NCBI GenBank assembly: GCA_949987705.1
Contig: OX465281.1
Location: forward strand, 161,090,393 to 161,154,392
Direction of reading: 5' to 3'
Length of the DNA stretch: 64,000 nucleotides
DNA from: Thereva unica
Taxonomy: Eukaryota; Arthropoda; Insecta; Diptera; Therevidae
The notes below the pieces were generated by a model. The model worked only from the letters and a program-made list of their open reading frames with translations, searched no databases and was not told the DNA's origin. Position 1 is the stretch's first letter; each line of letters opens with the position of its first letter. A program made the translations under genes and the position numbers. This document shows, one piece after another, positions 21,835 through 33,096 of this stretch.

Positions 21835-22962
21835 TTTTCGACTATTGCAAGAGGCCAATGTGTTGGAGCCATGGTGTCCTGTTTAACGAGAACTAGGTCT
21901 CCAATCTGAATATTCACTTGTTGCAGCTGCCATTTTGGTCTGTGCTGAAGCTGATTTAAATAGTCTTTGGTCCATTTGTCCCAAAATCTTTTAACTGTGC
22001 CTTGTAGACGTTGCCATCGTCCAGAAAATGATATGGTTTCGTTGTGCGGTGGCTCGGGCACGGCATTAAGCGCTTGTCCAATTAAAAAATGGCCATGTGT
22101 TTTAAACCAATAGGGTTCGTCAGGGTCATTTCGCACGTAACAAAGTGGTCGAGAATTTGGGTAGACACGCTTCCACCTGTGTCAAGATAGTGGTATATTC
22201 TTCAAAGGTATAAGTCTCCTTTCCCAATGTTCTTCGTAGATGGTGTTTGACGGATTTAACTCCTGCTTCCCAGAGGCCTCCGAAATGTGGGGCGGCTGGC
22301 GGATTGAAGTGCCACGTGACTTGATCCGAAGCAAGGTATCGCGCAGTTTCTGGGCTGGCCTGGTCTATTGCTTGTCTTAACTCTCTGTCAAGTATGGTTT
22401 TAGCTCCCATGAAGTTGCTGCCACAATCAGAATAAATATTTTTGCATAATCCTCTTCTAGCCACGAATCTTTTAAAGACCGCTATGAATGCCGGAGTAGA
22501 TAAATCTGAGACTAGCTCTAAGTGTATCGCCCTTGTAGCTAAGCAGACTATGACACATATATATGCCTTTTGGAGTTTGGCATTCCGAATCGTAGACGTT
22601 TTAATGTTAATTGGACCGGCATAATCAATTCCGATGTTTGTGAACGGCTTCGTGATGGTGACTCTAGGTGTTGGTAGCTGTCCCATGAGTTGTGTCATGG
22701 TTTCTCCTCGGTATCTTATGCACGTAACGCATTTTCGAATTTCACTAGTAATAGCTCTCCTGGCATCCAAGATCCAATACTTAAGACGACTGGTGGCTAA
22801 CACAAGTGAAGTAGTTCCATGGAGTGTTCCTAGATGTATCTGCCTTATGATTAGCCTTGTTACCAGGTGCCTTTGGCGCAGAATGATAGGATGCTTTGCA
22901 TTGTATGATATTGTGGCGTTAACTAGCCGTCCACCTACTCGCAGTATGTTATTTTTGTCCAT
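21835..22962 (-). pseudogene. BEL/Pao integrase region
   Basis: From 22962: end of the RNase H linker, HHCC zinc-binding region (HLGTLHG; CVTCIRYR), then the DDE core with aspartates in IGIDYAGP and IYSDCGSNF and glutamate in GGLWEAGVKSVKHHLRR. A single-base frameshift near 22130 separates the core from the C-terminal part (ending VLVKQDTMAPTHWPLAIVEKV). All three catalytic residues are visible, but the frameshift and the interrupting insertion inactivate it. The integrase would join element cDNA to host DNA. Confidence 0.9.
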
Positions 22963-23137
22963 AAATGGGGATAATTTATATAGGCGACTGTTAGCGGATA
23001 ATAGTTTCTTGTTTTGTAGATTGGTGTATTCTAGCGGAAATTCTGCTTGTTGTACTAGCCGTAATATTACTCTTTCTGATTCTGCCCATTCAACTGATGA
23101 TAAGTAATTTAGTCGTTTAGCCTTGATATTACGACAA

Positions 23138-24205
23138 TTATACGCAAAGCGTAGTATGAGCGCAATGAAGGAATAGTAGCCGTGTCATATTATAGTATCG
23201 GAGTAAAATGCTATCATCCACTTGCGCGAAAAAGTTAATTTCAGTTGACTTTTTTGCTTCTAAATTGGTTTGTTCACTTGTAGATTTCGTTTTAGGCCAC
23301 TCTCTTGGGTTGATTAACCAACTCGGTCCATGCCACCACAGTTGCGAGGTTAGTAATTTGGATACTGGTACACCCCTGGAAGCTAAATCTGCTGGATTGT
23401 CGCTAGTTGGGATATGCCTCCACTGATCGTGTCGAATGACTTCCTGTATTTCCACTACCCGATTGGCTACGTATGTCTTCCATTTAGACGGGTGTTCTCG
23501 AATCCATTGAAGAGCTATCGTTGAGTCTGTCCACGCAAATGTTGGTAGGTGGCACAATTGCATGTTTTCAATTGTGGTTTTCAACAATATGGCTAAAATG
23601 ACTGCACCATTTAGTTCCAGCCTAGGAATAGTGATTGGTTTGGTAGGGGTGACCCTAGTTTTTGATGTGAGTAGTATTGACGTGATTGGTCCGCTGTTTG
23701 ACTCTACCCTCAAGTACACAACGGCCGTGTAGGCTCTGGCAGATGCATCGCAAAATCCGTGTATCTGCATGCTTGCCTTTTTTGAAAAGTTAATCCACCT
23801 TGGGATTTGCAGAGTGTTGAGGTCCTGCAATTCTGCTTTGAATGTTTTCCATTGGTGTTCAATCTGGGTTGGTACTTCCTGATCCCATGAAAAACCGGTC
23901 ATCCATAAGGATTGCATTAATACCTTAGCGTTGATGATCACTGGTGCCAGCCATCCTAGTGGATCGTATAATGATGCAGTGTCCGACAGAATATTTCTTT
24001 TTGTGGTTGTATGATGTTCCCGCAGTGGATTAATATTGAAGGTAAAGTAATCGGGTCCAGGATGCCATTTGATGCCTAATGTTTTGACTGACTCGTCCTT
24101 GGTGAGTTCCAAAGTAGGTTTCAGTTCACTATCCTCCAAAGGTATAGTAGTTAGTAACTCTGGCTCATTGCTGGCCCATTTTCTCAGCTTGAATCCCCCT
24201 GCACT
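23138..24205 (-). pseudogene. BEL/Pao RT connection and RNase H
   Basis: The frame 24139-23138 holds the post-RT segment (LYDPLGWLAPVIINAKVLMQ), a DxE/D-type RNase H with IHGFCDASARAY, PRLELNGAVIL, TFAWTDSTIALQW and the NPADLASRG motif. Joined to the RT above by a frameshift near 24200 and to the integrase by another near 23120-23150. It removes the RNA strand during replication in an active element. Confidence 0.88.
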
Positions 24206-25181
24206 TGTAATGTTAAGTAGCTCTTTTGCAGTATTTTGGCTTCTTGAATGTTGTCTGCGCCCGTCAGCAAGTCGTCTACGTAAAAATTAGTATAGATTGC
24301 TTCGGCCGCTAAGGGCCAGGTTCCCTTCTCGTCCTCAGCTAGCTGCTGTAAAGTGCGGATGGCTAAGAATGGAGCGCATGCTGTGCTAAAAGTCACTGTT
24401 TTCAATTTATAATCTTGCTGTTCCTTTGATTCGGGATGTTGCCACAAAATCCGCTGATATGTTTGGTGATCTGGATGAGCTTCGATCATTCTGTACATTT
24501 TCTCAATGTCAGCATTCATGGCTATTCTAAACTTTCTCCAATTAAGCAAAGTAGAATAGAGTTTAGGCTGTAGTGTTGGTCCAGTTAAAAGTTGCTCATT
24601 TAGAGATTTTCCATTACTGGTTTTAGCGGAAGCATCAAAGACCACACGTAATTTTGTTGTTGTACTATCTTTAAAAACTGCATGGTGTGGTATATAGTAA
24701 TGGGCTTCATTGTCCTTGGGAGGGCTTACCGGAACCATATGTCCCAGTTCGATGTACTCGTTCAAACATTTTCGGTACTCTTCCTCTAGTTGAGGTTTCT
24801 TGTTAAATTGTTGTTGAAGTGTGGTATATCTTTTTACTGCTTGGGTTCTTGAAGTCCCAAGTAGTGGAAGCCTATTATTAATAAATGGAAGTGTAACTTG
24901 GTACCTTCCACTGGGAAGTCTTAGGTGAGTAGTTTCGTAGATTTGTTGGCATAAGTTATTATCTTCCGATAGCAATGTAGTTGTAGGTACTTCTTCTATT
25001 TCCCAAAAACGTTTGATTTGATTTTCTAGGCTTATATCTTGTGTTGTGGCGATGCATGTTGTAGTTTGGTTGCTAAACATAGATATTGGTCCCATTAGGA
25101 TCCATCCAAATATCGTATTTATAGCGACTGGATCTATTTCAGCTCCACGTCGTATGCCGTCTCGCAAGATTGTTGTATAGA
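24184..25181 (-). pseudogene. BEL/Pao reverse transcriptase
   Basis: Minus-strand frame with the BEL-type RT order: NTIFGWILMGPI at the start, RLPSGRYQVTLPF, LRVVFDASAKTSNGKSLNEQ, NADIEKMYRMI with the first catalytic aspartate, and NFYVDDLLTGA carrying the YVDD box. The product of 24184-25181 is open but is frame-shifted at its end. The start of the frame abuts the solo LTR at 25182, which separates it from the protease. Confidence 0.9.
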
Positions 25182-25495
25182 TGTAGGATTGATTGCACTC
25201 AAATTCAATAATAGGTTTTTATTATAAATTCAAGTTTAACAGTTCGAGTTTTAACAATTCAATTAAGTTCAAATTTTTCAATTATTATTAGACAAATTAC
25301 TTTTTAATTATAAATTCAAGTGAGTTTACAACTTATCAACTTATCAACTTTTCAACTTAACTTCTGACTTCTTCGACTTCTATTTATGGACTGACTTTAC
25401 TATTCCGTTAGAAATATCGGCTTCGGCCGATTTGCATTCGATCATGACAATGGTTATTGTCAGGACAATGCGTTATACGATAACTGGGGTCTACA
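25182..25495. mobile_element. 314 bp solo LTR inside the BEL pol
   Basis: TGTAGGATTGATTGCACTC... to ...GGGGTCTACA, flanked by the 4 bp duplication taga (25178-25181 and 25496-25499). Removing it joins the BEL protease (LLGARIY) and RT leader (TTILRDGIRRG) in the order expected for the family. The centre is AT-rich with runs of ttcaa. Family not identified; a 4 bp duplication suits gypsy-type elements. Confidence 0.8.
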
Positions 25496-25860
25496 TAGAT
25501 TCTTGCCCCTAGCAGCATGTCGACTCCTCCGGTTTTCCAAAAGGTTGGGTCTGCCAGTTGGAGATTTTGTAGGTGTTTCCACTTTGGTTTTCGAAGTATT
25601 CTTGCGGGCAATGGGTCGGTAATTGTATCAATCACTAGGAAGTTGTCAACGATTGGGATAGGGGTTGCAGTCCTTCCCTCTAATGTGAGCTTCACTTGGT
25701 TCTGGGCAATACCTGCTTGACTTGTGTTTAAGCCTGTAATTTGTATATTTGTATAATTGGTTTTAGCACCTAGTCGCTTGCATGCGGCTGTAGTTATGAA
25801 CGATGACTCTGAGCCAGGGTCAACGAGGCATCGTAAAATCTCCTTCTTGCCCTTACATGT
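25496..25860 (-). pseudogene. BEL/Pao aspartic protease, 5' part lost
   Basis: Minus strand from about 25860: CLVDPGSESSFIT with the catalytic aspartate (DPG in place of the usual DSG/DTG), then the flap-like middle, and MLLGARIY near the solo LTR boundary. Everything upstream (gag, zinc knuckles) has been replaced by the non-LTR element that begins at about 25860 on the plus strand. Confidence 0.82.
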
Positions 25861-26818
25861 TCTGCTAGTAAGTGAGACTTGGCTTATACCTGAAATCCCT
25901 TCCTCTTTTGTTTCCCTACCTGGCTTTTCGCTACATCGCAATGATCGTGTTGGTCGTACTGGTGGTGGTGTTGCCATATATGTATCCTCTATGCTTTTAT
26001 CTAGTGTTGTTGGTAAGTTGAGTGGCTCTCAATTTGAGTTCATTGCTGTTGAGATAAGATCGAAATATGATAAATGTGTTGTCGTTAATGTATACTGTCC
26101 CCCTAATATATTTAACCCCGATATTGCTGTTGAGTTGCACAACTTTGTTTCACGCTTCTCTCTTCATTATGAAAATATAATGGTTGCTGGTGACTTTAAT
26201 GTAAATTTGCTTAGGGACAATTCACGTGCAAACTCGCTCAGATTCTTTCTCGCATCTTTGGACTTACATATTCTTAATCATCTTCCTACTTTCCTGAACT
26301 GCTGTAATCCTTCCCTGCTTGATGTTCTATCTACAACCTCTATTGATTCAGTGTTAAAACACAATCAAATTTCCCCCCCTAGCTTCCTCGATCATGATAT
26401 TCTGTTTCTCTCCATTCGTTTTTCCTTTCGCCACTCCCCCATACATTCGTCTTTTTCTTATCGCAATTATAAGAACATCAATTTCGATCGGCTCTCGAAA
26501 CTAGCCACGTCTGTGCCTTGGGACGATATATATAACACTACTTGTGTTGACACTAAAGTCAATCTCCTGACCTCTTTTATTCGATCTCTCTATGATCGGT
26601 GTGTTCCCTTGGTTACCAGAAGATGCAATCTGTCTTCACCTTGTCCTTGGTTTTCGCGTGAAATCCGTGATTTGATAATGCAGCGTGAGTCCATGTATAA
26701 ACGTTATCGCAGGACCAAGATCCCTAGCTACCTAAGCGAATACAAAAAGCTTCGAAATCTCATCACTAGTAAGGTTATCTCCGCTAAACGGAGATGCTTC
26801 GGTGCCTATAGCCTTTGA
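25860..26818 (+). pseudogene. 5'-truncated non-LTR ORF2, endonuclease part (copy 1)
   Basis: Starts abruptly within the endonuclease at SETWLIPEIPSS, corresponding to residue about 60 of the longer copy at 41937. It includes RVGRTGGGVAIYV, VAGDFNVNLLRDNSRANSLR and FLDHDILFLSIRF. At about 26800 a roughly 30-residue segment present in the other copy is missing and the frame changes. 5' truncation on insertion is normal for target-primed reverse transcription. Confidence 0.88.
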
Positions 26819-28742
26819 TACTGATGTTAACCATCTTAATGCATCTTTCATCCAACGTCCTCCTGATCCTGCTCCCTCCACTTCTTCTAATTCTGTCTCC
26901 TTTGATTCTCTTAGTTCTGATGGCTTTAGCTTCCGCTGTGTGGACTCATCTGAAGTTCTTAAAATATTGTTGTCCATCTCCTCCAACAGTGTTGGATTTG
27001 ATGGAATTTCTCCTTGATTTATCAAGCTTCTTTCCCCCCTAATTGTGGAAACTTTAACCCACATTTTTAATTACTGCCTAACAACTTCCCAAGTTCCCTT
27101 GCTATGGAAAAAAAACCATAGTAATTCCATTACCTAAAAAAATCCTCCCCCTCTGATATATCCGATTTTCGCCCTATCAGTATTCTACCCTTCCTAGCTA
27201 AAATTTTTGAGAAAGTCATCTATATTCAAGTTCTTGGTTACCTTGATTCTAAAAATTTCCTCTCTAAATTCCAATCTGGCTTCCGTAAACTTCACAGTTG
27301 TGAAACAGCTGTACTAAAAGTAACTACTGATCTGCGCTCTATGCTTCACCGAGGTGACATTGCGATATTAGTTCTTCTTGATTTTTCTAAGGCGTTTGAT
27401 TCTGTGGTTCACTCGCTTCTAATTTCCAAGCTTAGCCAGCTCTATAACTTTTCCTCTTCTGCAATTCGTCTTTTTAACTTCCCAGTATAGGAAGTTATTG
27501 TAATCGGTCCGAAAATCGAAATCGAAAATTTCAACGTATTTTCATCTTTCAAGGTCCCAGGAGCATTTTAAGCAAAAAATTGGGAGGAAGTATGTGTGTG
27601 TGTGTATGTGCGTACGGATGTGGTCATTTTTTCCTGCACGATATCGCGCGGACCAAAACTGATATCGACTTCGTTGAGGTGTCGTTCGAAGCGTATCAAC
27701 CGAAATATGCTCTGAAAAGATTTACATGAAATTCGGTCGAGCCGTTTTTTTGATTAAGCGACATAAGTGATTTTGGTACCTGCACCATATCGCCCGAACC
27801 ACGAAAGATATTGACTTACTTGAGGTGCCGTTCGAAGCGTATTAGCGACAATATAATCTGAAAAGATTTTTATAATATTCGGTCCAGCGGTTTTTTGGTT
27901 TAAATGACAAGTGATTGTTGTACCTGCACGATATCGCGCGAACTATAAAAGATATCGACTTAGTTGACGTGCCGTTCGAAGAGTATTAACCAAAATATGA
28001 TCTGAAAAGATTTTCATAAAATTCGGTCGAGCCGTTTTTTTGTTTAAGCAGCGTAAGTGATTTTTGTACCTGGACGATATGGCCCGAACCATAAAAGATA
28101 TTGACTTACTTGAGGTGCCGTTCGAAGCGTATTAGCGACAATATAATCTGAAAAGATTTTTATAATATTCCGTCCAGCGGTTTTTTGGTTTAAACGACTT
28201 AAGTGATTTTTGTACCTGCACGATACCGCGCGAACTAAAAACTATTTCGACTTCATTGAGGTGCCGAAAAACATTAACACATCAATTTTATATTCATTTT
28301 CGTCATCCTAATCTTGTAGCTGCGCACATTTAGTTTGACATTTTAGCGAAAATATTGATAAACAATTGTGACAAATTCTCAGTATTATACATATATTCTA
28401 TATTGCCTATTGTTCATTTATTATTAAAATATCCAATCATAATAGTCAACATCCATCATACTGGGAAGTTGATCGTGTGGACCGAACGGGTCGAACCCAC
28501 ATCCCAACTAGTTTCTTCTCTTCTTTCTAATAGACTCCAATGCGTGCGGCATAATTCCATTGTATCATCCTTCCTACCTGTATCCTTGGGTGTTCCACAA
28601 GGCTCAATCCTTGGTCCTCTCCTTTTTTCTTTGTATGTTAACGATCTCCCTGCTATTATCCATGGATGCTCCTTTCATTTATATGTTGATGATCTACAGC
28701 TATATACTTCATGCACTCCTAGTCGGATTGAATCCTGTATTT
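26819..28742 (+). pseudogene. Non-LTR RT of copy 1, interrupted by a HINE and 3'-truncated
   Basis: Continues copy 1 with several frameshifts: thumb/fingers blocks (FRPISILPFLAKIFEKV near 27165), FQSGFRKLHSCETAVLKV, LLDFSKAFDSVVHS with the first catalytic aspartate near 27385. It is cut at 27475 by the HINE (27476-28511) and resumes at 28512 with LSNRLQCVRHN, LGVPQGSILGPLLF and FHLYVDDLQLY. It ends at about 28742, losing the C-terminal domain. The YVDD box replaces the YADD seen in copy 2. Confidence 0.88.
27476..28511 (+). mobile_element. HINE (non-autonomous Helentron) in the RT gene
   Basis: Begins AACTTCCCAGTATAGGAAGT and ends CACATCCCAACTAG, inserted between T residues without duplication. 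The 5' terminal motif AACTTCCCAGTAT recurs inverted at about 28460 (CATACTGGGAAGTT), upstream of a GGGT-CGA-ACCC stem-loop that precedes the CTAG end. This asymmetric subterminal inverted repeat plus 3' hairpin plus T-T target is the Helentron/HINE layout. A TG microsatellite lies near 27595. The core (27630-28260) is about five units of roughly 145 bp (cctgcacgatatcgcgcg...). Confidence 0.82.
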
Positions 28743-29439
28743 AAGTACTTTTAAAAGTACTTCTATTCCCTTCTAGGTATAACACTAGCAGAAGCCTTAT
28801 AAAATACCGAGAAAAAGTTTAACGTCCGTATCTAGCGCATACACACACAACCGAAAAATTCTAGCAGAAATCACGAAAATTTCTATGTCCGTCTCTCTGG
28901 TATACACAATACACAAAAATAGTAATGTCCGTCTCTCACGTATACACACACAACCAAAAAACACCATAAAAAAAACCAAATACACCTAGTACATAAACAC
29001 AGTATATACACTGCCCGTTATCGTCTCTGTTTATATATGCACGTGTTTATATATGTATAACTATAGCAAACCGTCCCTCCACTAACACAAAACAAAACAA
29101 ATATAATTTATTTTCATTATACATATATGTATACACTGCCTTCTTAAAACATAATCAAACGGGTGCACGTGTCGGGTAATGTTGGAGAAGAGAGAGCAGA
29201 GAGCGGCTTTCCCTTCACCCCGCTCCGCGCTCCTATGAATCGAGCGACCGTTGCGCGCGCAGCTAGATGGAGCGGAGAGAGGCTTGCCGGGGGATCTCCC
29301 GCTATTGCATCGTGACATTTTTCGTTACATAGGGTATCGAGGTTACCCCCGTCTTTAAAGAAGTTTCACTTCAAAACCATTTGACATATTTTAAAAATTG
29401 TTTATTTACAAGAAAAGTAATTCATTGGAATTTATTTTT
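28743..29439. other. Non-coding, with diverged about 60 bp repeats
   Basis: Starts with a perfect 20 bp palindrome (28743-28762). From 28810 to 28990 a diverged unit recurs (gtccgtctct...gtatacacacacaacc). Positions 29180-29310 are GC-rich. No gene recognised. Confidence 0.5.
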
Positions 29440-29914
29440 AACTTCCCAGTATAGGAAGTTATTGTAATCGGTCCGAAAATCGAAATCGAAAATTTCAACG
29501 TATTTTCATCTTTCAAGGTCCCAGGAGCATTTTAAGCAAAAAATTGGGAGGAAGTATGTGTGTGTGTGTATGTGCGTACGGATGTGGTCATTTTTCCTGC
29601 ACGATACCGCGCGAACCAAAACTGATATCGACTTCGTTGAGGTGTCGTTCGAAGCGTACTAACCGAAATATGATCTGAAAAGATTTTCATAAAATTCGGT
29701 CGAGCCGTTTTTTTGTTTAAGCGGCGTAAGTTTGATTCTAGCATGCATTAAACTTAGTCGTGTTTTGCGAAGCTCCATTTTCCAGCGTTTATTTATTTCC
29801 AATTTAAGTTTATTTCCAATTTAAATTTGTTTGTAATTGCTTTCTCGATTTTAAATCGCCGTGAATATATTGTGTTAGTGTGCTCCGGTATTCTCTAAAA
29901 TATTTTTATATAAA

Positions 29915-30868
29915 ATGTCGAAATCACATCAGACTCGATCCGCGTCTAGAGGAATTGCTGATAGCAATCCTGTTAGGACCAATACTCCAGAGAGTATTAC
30001 TTGCAGGCGTAATGAATCCAGCAGCAGCAGAACGCCCAGGCCCTCATCTGTAGCTGCCCCCGACCATAGCTTTGAGCTACTAGAAAAAAGGCTGATGTCA
30101 AGCTTGAATCGCCTGCTTGATGAGCAGTTTGCTGTCTTCGAAGAGAAAATCAAACCGTTTGAGTCAAGCTTCAATCGCCGGCTTGATGAGCAGTTTGCCG
30201 CTTTTGAAGAGAAAATCAAGCAGCTTGAGTCTCGCCTGTCTACGCAAATGGACGAGGTTTGCAGTACTGTTAATATTCAACTTGTTAAACTGCGAGATGA
30301 GGTCGAGACTGTACAACATGACCTAGCCACAGTCTCGAACGAACTGGAGGATTTTCGTCGCCTGTCTAGACTCCCAGACTTAGTCGTGCGGGGTATCCCC
30401 TCGTGCGATGGCGAAAATCCCAAGCAGATTCTGAGTGCTGTTGCCTCCGCTATAGGCCATGATCTTTCGCCCTATGTACATGCTTTCCGTCCACAACAGC
30501 GAAATGGTACCCCGTTGCAGTCTGGGACAGGCAGGAAAGCAGTAAGCTCATTACTTGTGGTTAAATTCCCGTCTTCCAACGAACAGCTGGAGTTTTTGAG
30601 AAAAAGCCGTCAGCATGGAACACTAACGTTGAAGAAACTCAACTTAGGATTCGCCTCTGATAGTCTTGTTCGAGTGATAGAAAGTCTGACGTCCAAAAAC
30701 AATGATATATACCAAACGGCACGTAAACTTTTAAAGAGGAATGTCATTACTTCTGTTTTTACCAGGCGGGGACATGTTTATGTCCAGCAAGATCGGAACC
30801 AGCAGCCACGCCGAATAACCTTCGCCCTGGATTTAAATGATATTGCCGGCGCCTCGCCATGTCCTTAA
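29915..30868 (+). CDS. Non-LTR ORF1 protein
   Basis: Intact 317-codon frame with a sound start (AAAATG). N-terminus is Ser/Arg-rich (residues 1-50). Residues about 53-150 are a coiled coil, including two near-identical segments (RRLDEQFAAFEEKIK type) arising from an in-frame duplication. Residues about 155-235 form an RRM-like domain (LPDLVVRGIPSCDGENPKQI; SSLLVVKFPSSNEQLEFLR), followed by a basic C-terminal domain (ARKLLKRNVITSVFTRRGHV; QQPRRITF). This coiled coil/RRM/CTD order is that of L1-type ORF1 proteins, which trimerise and coat the element RNA. I place it with ORF2 at 41937 as the same element. Confidence 0.85.
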   Translation: MSKSHQTRSASRGIADSNPVRTNTPESITCRRNESSSSRTPRPSSVAAPDHSFELLEKRLMSSLNRLLDEQFAVFEEKIKPFESSFNRRLDEQFAAFEEKIKQLESRLSTQMDEVCSTVNIQLVKLRDEVETVQHDLATVSNELEDFRRLSRLPDLVVRGIPSCDGENPKQILSAVASAIGHDLSPYVHAFRPQQRNGTPLQSGTGRKAVSSLLVVKFPSSNEQLEFLRKSRQHGTLTLKKLNLGFASDSLVRVIESLTSKNNDIYQTARKLLKRNVITSVFTRRGHVYVQQDRNQQPRRITFALDLNDIAGASPCP

Positions 30869-30949
30869 ATTCTCCATGGAATACTGCCTGCTGTCATCGT
30901 GGAACTGAGCGTACACAGTAGAGTAGAATTGATTCTTTTTTTCTTTTTT

Positions 30950-31853
30950 TAAACGTTTTTATTAGCTCGCTTTCTTGTCTGTCTGTTTGTCCGGTACAAA
31001 TCTTGCAATCGATTTTTTGACTACTTCCTGTTACTCGATCACCCTGAAATTTTGCACACAGCTACAGCTCCGATGACAATGCAATATGGTATACTCATTA
31101 TACCGTTAAATACATGGCGGAGGACTCTAGAGGACGGATTACTGTTTTCTTCACGGAACAAATTTTGCATTCGATTTTTCAAATACTTCCGGATATCCTA
31201 TCATGGTGAAATATTGCACACAGCTTTAGCTGTGATGACAATGCAATATGGTACATACCTTTAGTCCATGGAGGCCGTCTCAGGAGGGCGGATTGAAATA
31301 TTCTTCACTAACCCTTCGACATGGATATCAAATGAAATAGTATGATAAGTAGAACACCATAAGCAATATAGTATACTCAATTTATCGTTTGGTCCATGGC
31401 GGTCATCTCCAGAGGGCGGATCACCATTTTCTTCACAACCCCCTCTATATGGGTATCAAATAAAAGGGCATCATAAGACGAATGCAATAAGCCATGCCCT
31501 TAGATCCATGGCAGACTCCTCAAGAGGGTGGGTTAGTATTCTCTTCAGAACCCTTTCGACATGGGTATCAAATGAAAGGGTCTCGACATGGGTATCAAAT
31601 GAAAGGGAATCATAAGACAAATGCAATAAGCTATGTCTTTAGATCCATGGCGACCTCCTCGGGAGGGTTGGTTAACATTCTCTTCAGAGCCCTTTCGACA
31701 TGGGTATCAAATGAAAGAATATGATAATTAGAAAACAATAAGCAATATAGTATACTCAATATTTCGTTTGGTCCATGGCGGCCATCTCAAGAGGACGGAT
31801 TAACATTTTCTTCACAACCCCCTCGACATGGGTATCACACGAAAGGGCATCAT
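30950..31853. repeat. Satellite array, left part (about 125 bp monomers)
   Basis: 30950-31260 holds two about 150 bp diverged units with the phrase attttgcacacagctac...atgacaatgcaatatgg. From 31270 the typical monomer starts: gacatgggtatcaaatgaaa, gataagtagaa, ccataagcaatatagtatac, tccatggcgg, ctcaagagg. It is cut at 31853-31858 by the LTR element and resumes at 37896. Confidence 0.85.
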
Positions 31854-31858
31854 AAGTA

Positions 31859-33072
31859 TGTAGCATATCAAAATTGCTACGAATCCAAAATATTAAAAAA
31901 AGTCCTAAGTCCTACATGAAATCTTAGTAAAGCACAAAATTATTTCAAAATAAACATAATATAAATATTACAAAAATTTAACAATGACAAACCAAACATA
32001 AATATTACAAAAATTTAACAATGACAAATCAAACATAGATATTACAAAAAATTTATTTTAATTAGACCTAACAATTAAAATACCTAATCAATTAAAAACC
32101 TGTAAGACCCAAACAGAGCGGAAGTTCGAATGCCCGAGTCTTCGAAAACGGCCGCGTGGCGAGGAAATAGAGAACCGATCCTTCTTCTCGTGCCAGCATG
32201 CAAAGAGTATAGACCTATAGTGAACAGATAAGTAAAATTTAGAAAAGTGGAATTCAGTAAAGTTTAAAACATTTAATATATATATAATTACTCTAAATAA
32301 ATGTATCAAAGTTAAAAAATATGAGTAGTACACTCATAATAAAAAAAATGTACCTAATTAAATAGTGCTCCAGGTAGCCAGAACACATAAAATAAAAAGA
32401 AAGGGAATATGCAACAAAGGAAATAATTAAAACTACCTACCAACCACCAGGGAAAAGGAAATATATGGCATATAATAAAAGCATAACCTGTTGGAGGAGA
32501 CAAATAAATCAACGCCACATGCAGACACTGCACAACTTAACCAACGTGGGACTTCCAGATAAGAAAAAAAAACATAATAATTCATATATGTATATAAAAT
32601 AAAATAAAAAAAAGAAAAAAAACCTTATTATAACTTATATTTATTCTATTATATTTATTATATTACATATTTATTTAACTTAATATCTATATTGGTCAAA
32701 TTCATGCTTACATAGTCTGTAAATTATTCCCCTTAATTTATTATTTATTTAAATTGCATGCCTAGGAAATACAATATTAGTTAGATGGGCCCGGATTAAG
32801 TAGGTAAGCGAGTAAGTAGCATAAGGATGCTTATACCTTTAAGAAGTTTCGAATATTATAATAAATTACTAAGCGTTATGTGTAAGGCATTTGAGAAAAA
32901 GGATATGTTTTTATTTCATTCTCCGCAAACCAATTTATTTCCAAAAGAAAAGAAATATTATGACAGGGAACTACGTATACAAATTTCGTCGCCTTCCATG
33001 GCCTACGAAGGGTTCCCGCCCGGGAAAAAGTAATAAACGTTAGATCCACGATATTAAAGGAAAATACGCGAT
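31859..33072 (+). repeat. 5' LTR of the AIG1-carrying element
   Basis: Starts TGTAGCATATCAAAATTGC and ends ...AATACGCGAT; with a 5 bp duplication the end is at 33072, with 4 bp it is 33073. A short frame at 32827-33033 is present in both LTRs and has no recognisable product. Confidence 0.92.
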
Positions 33073-33078
33073 AAAATT

Positions 33079-33096
33079 TGGGGGCTCAACCGGGAT
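33079..33096 (+). promoter_or_regulatory. Primer-binding site, tRNA-Pro-like
   Basis: TGGGGGCTCAACCGGGAT begins six bases after the 5' LTR. It begins TGG as required for the complement of a tRNA CCA end, and differs at about two positions from the tRNA-Pro type site used by several retroviruses. This is a different primer class from the PAIP1-carrying element. Confidence 0.75.

Noticed and set aside
29082..29318. GC-rich stretch considered as a promoter or gene start
   Set aside because: No downstream frame, no conserved promoter elements and simple-repeat surroundings.
32827..33033. 68-codon frame in the LTRs of the AIG1-carrying element (also at 37650-37856)
   Set aside because: Present in both LTRs because they are copies of each other; short, no recognisable product. 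Conservation is fully explained by LTR identity.
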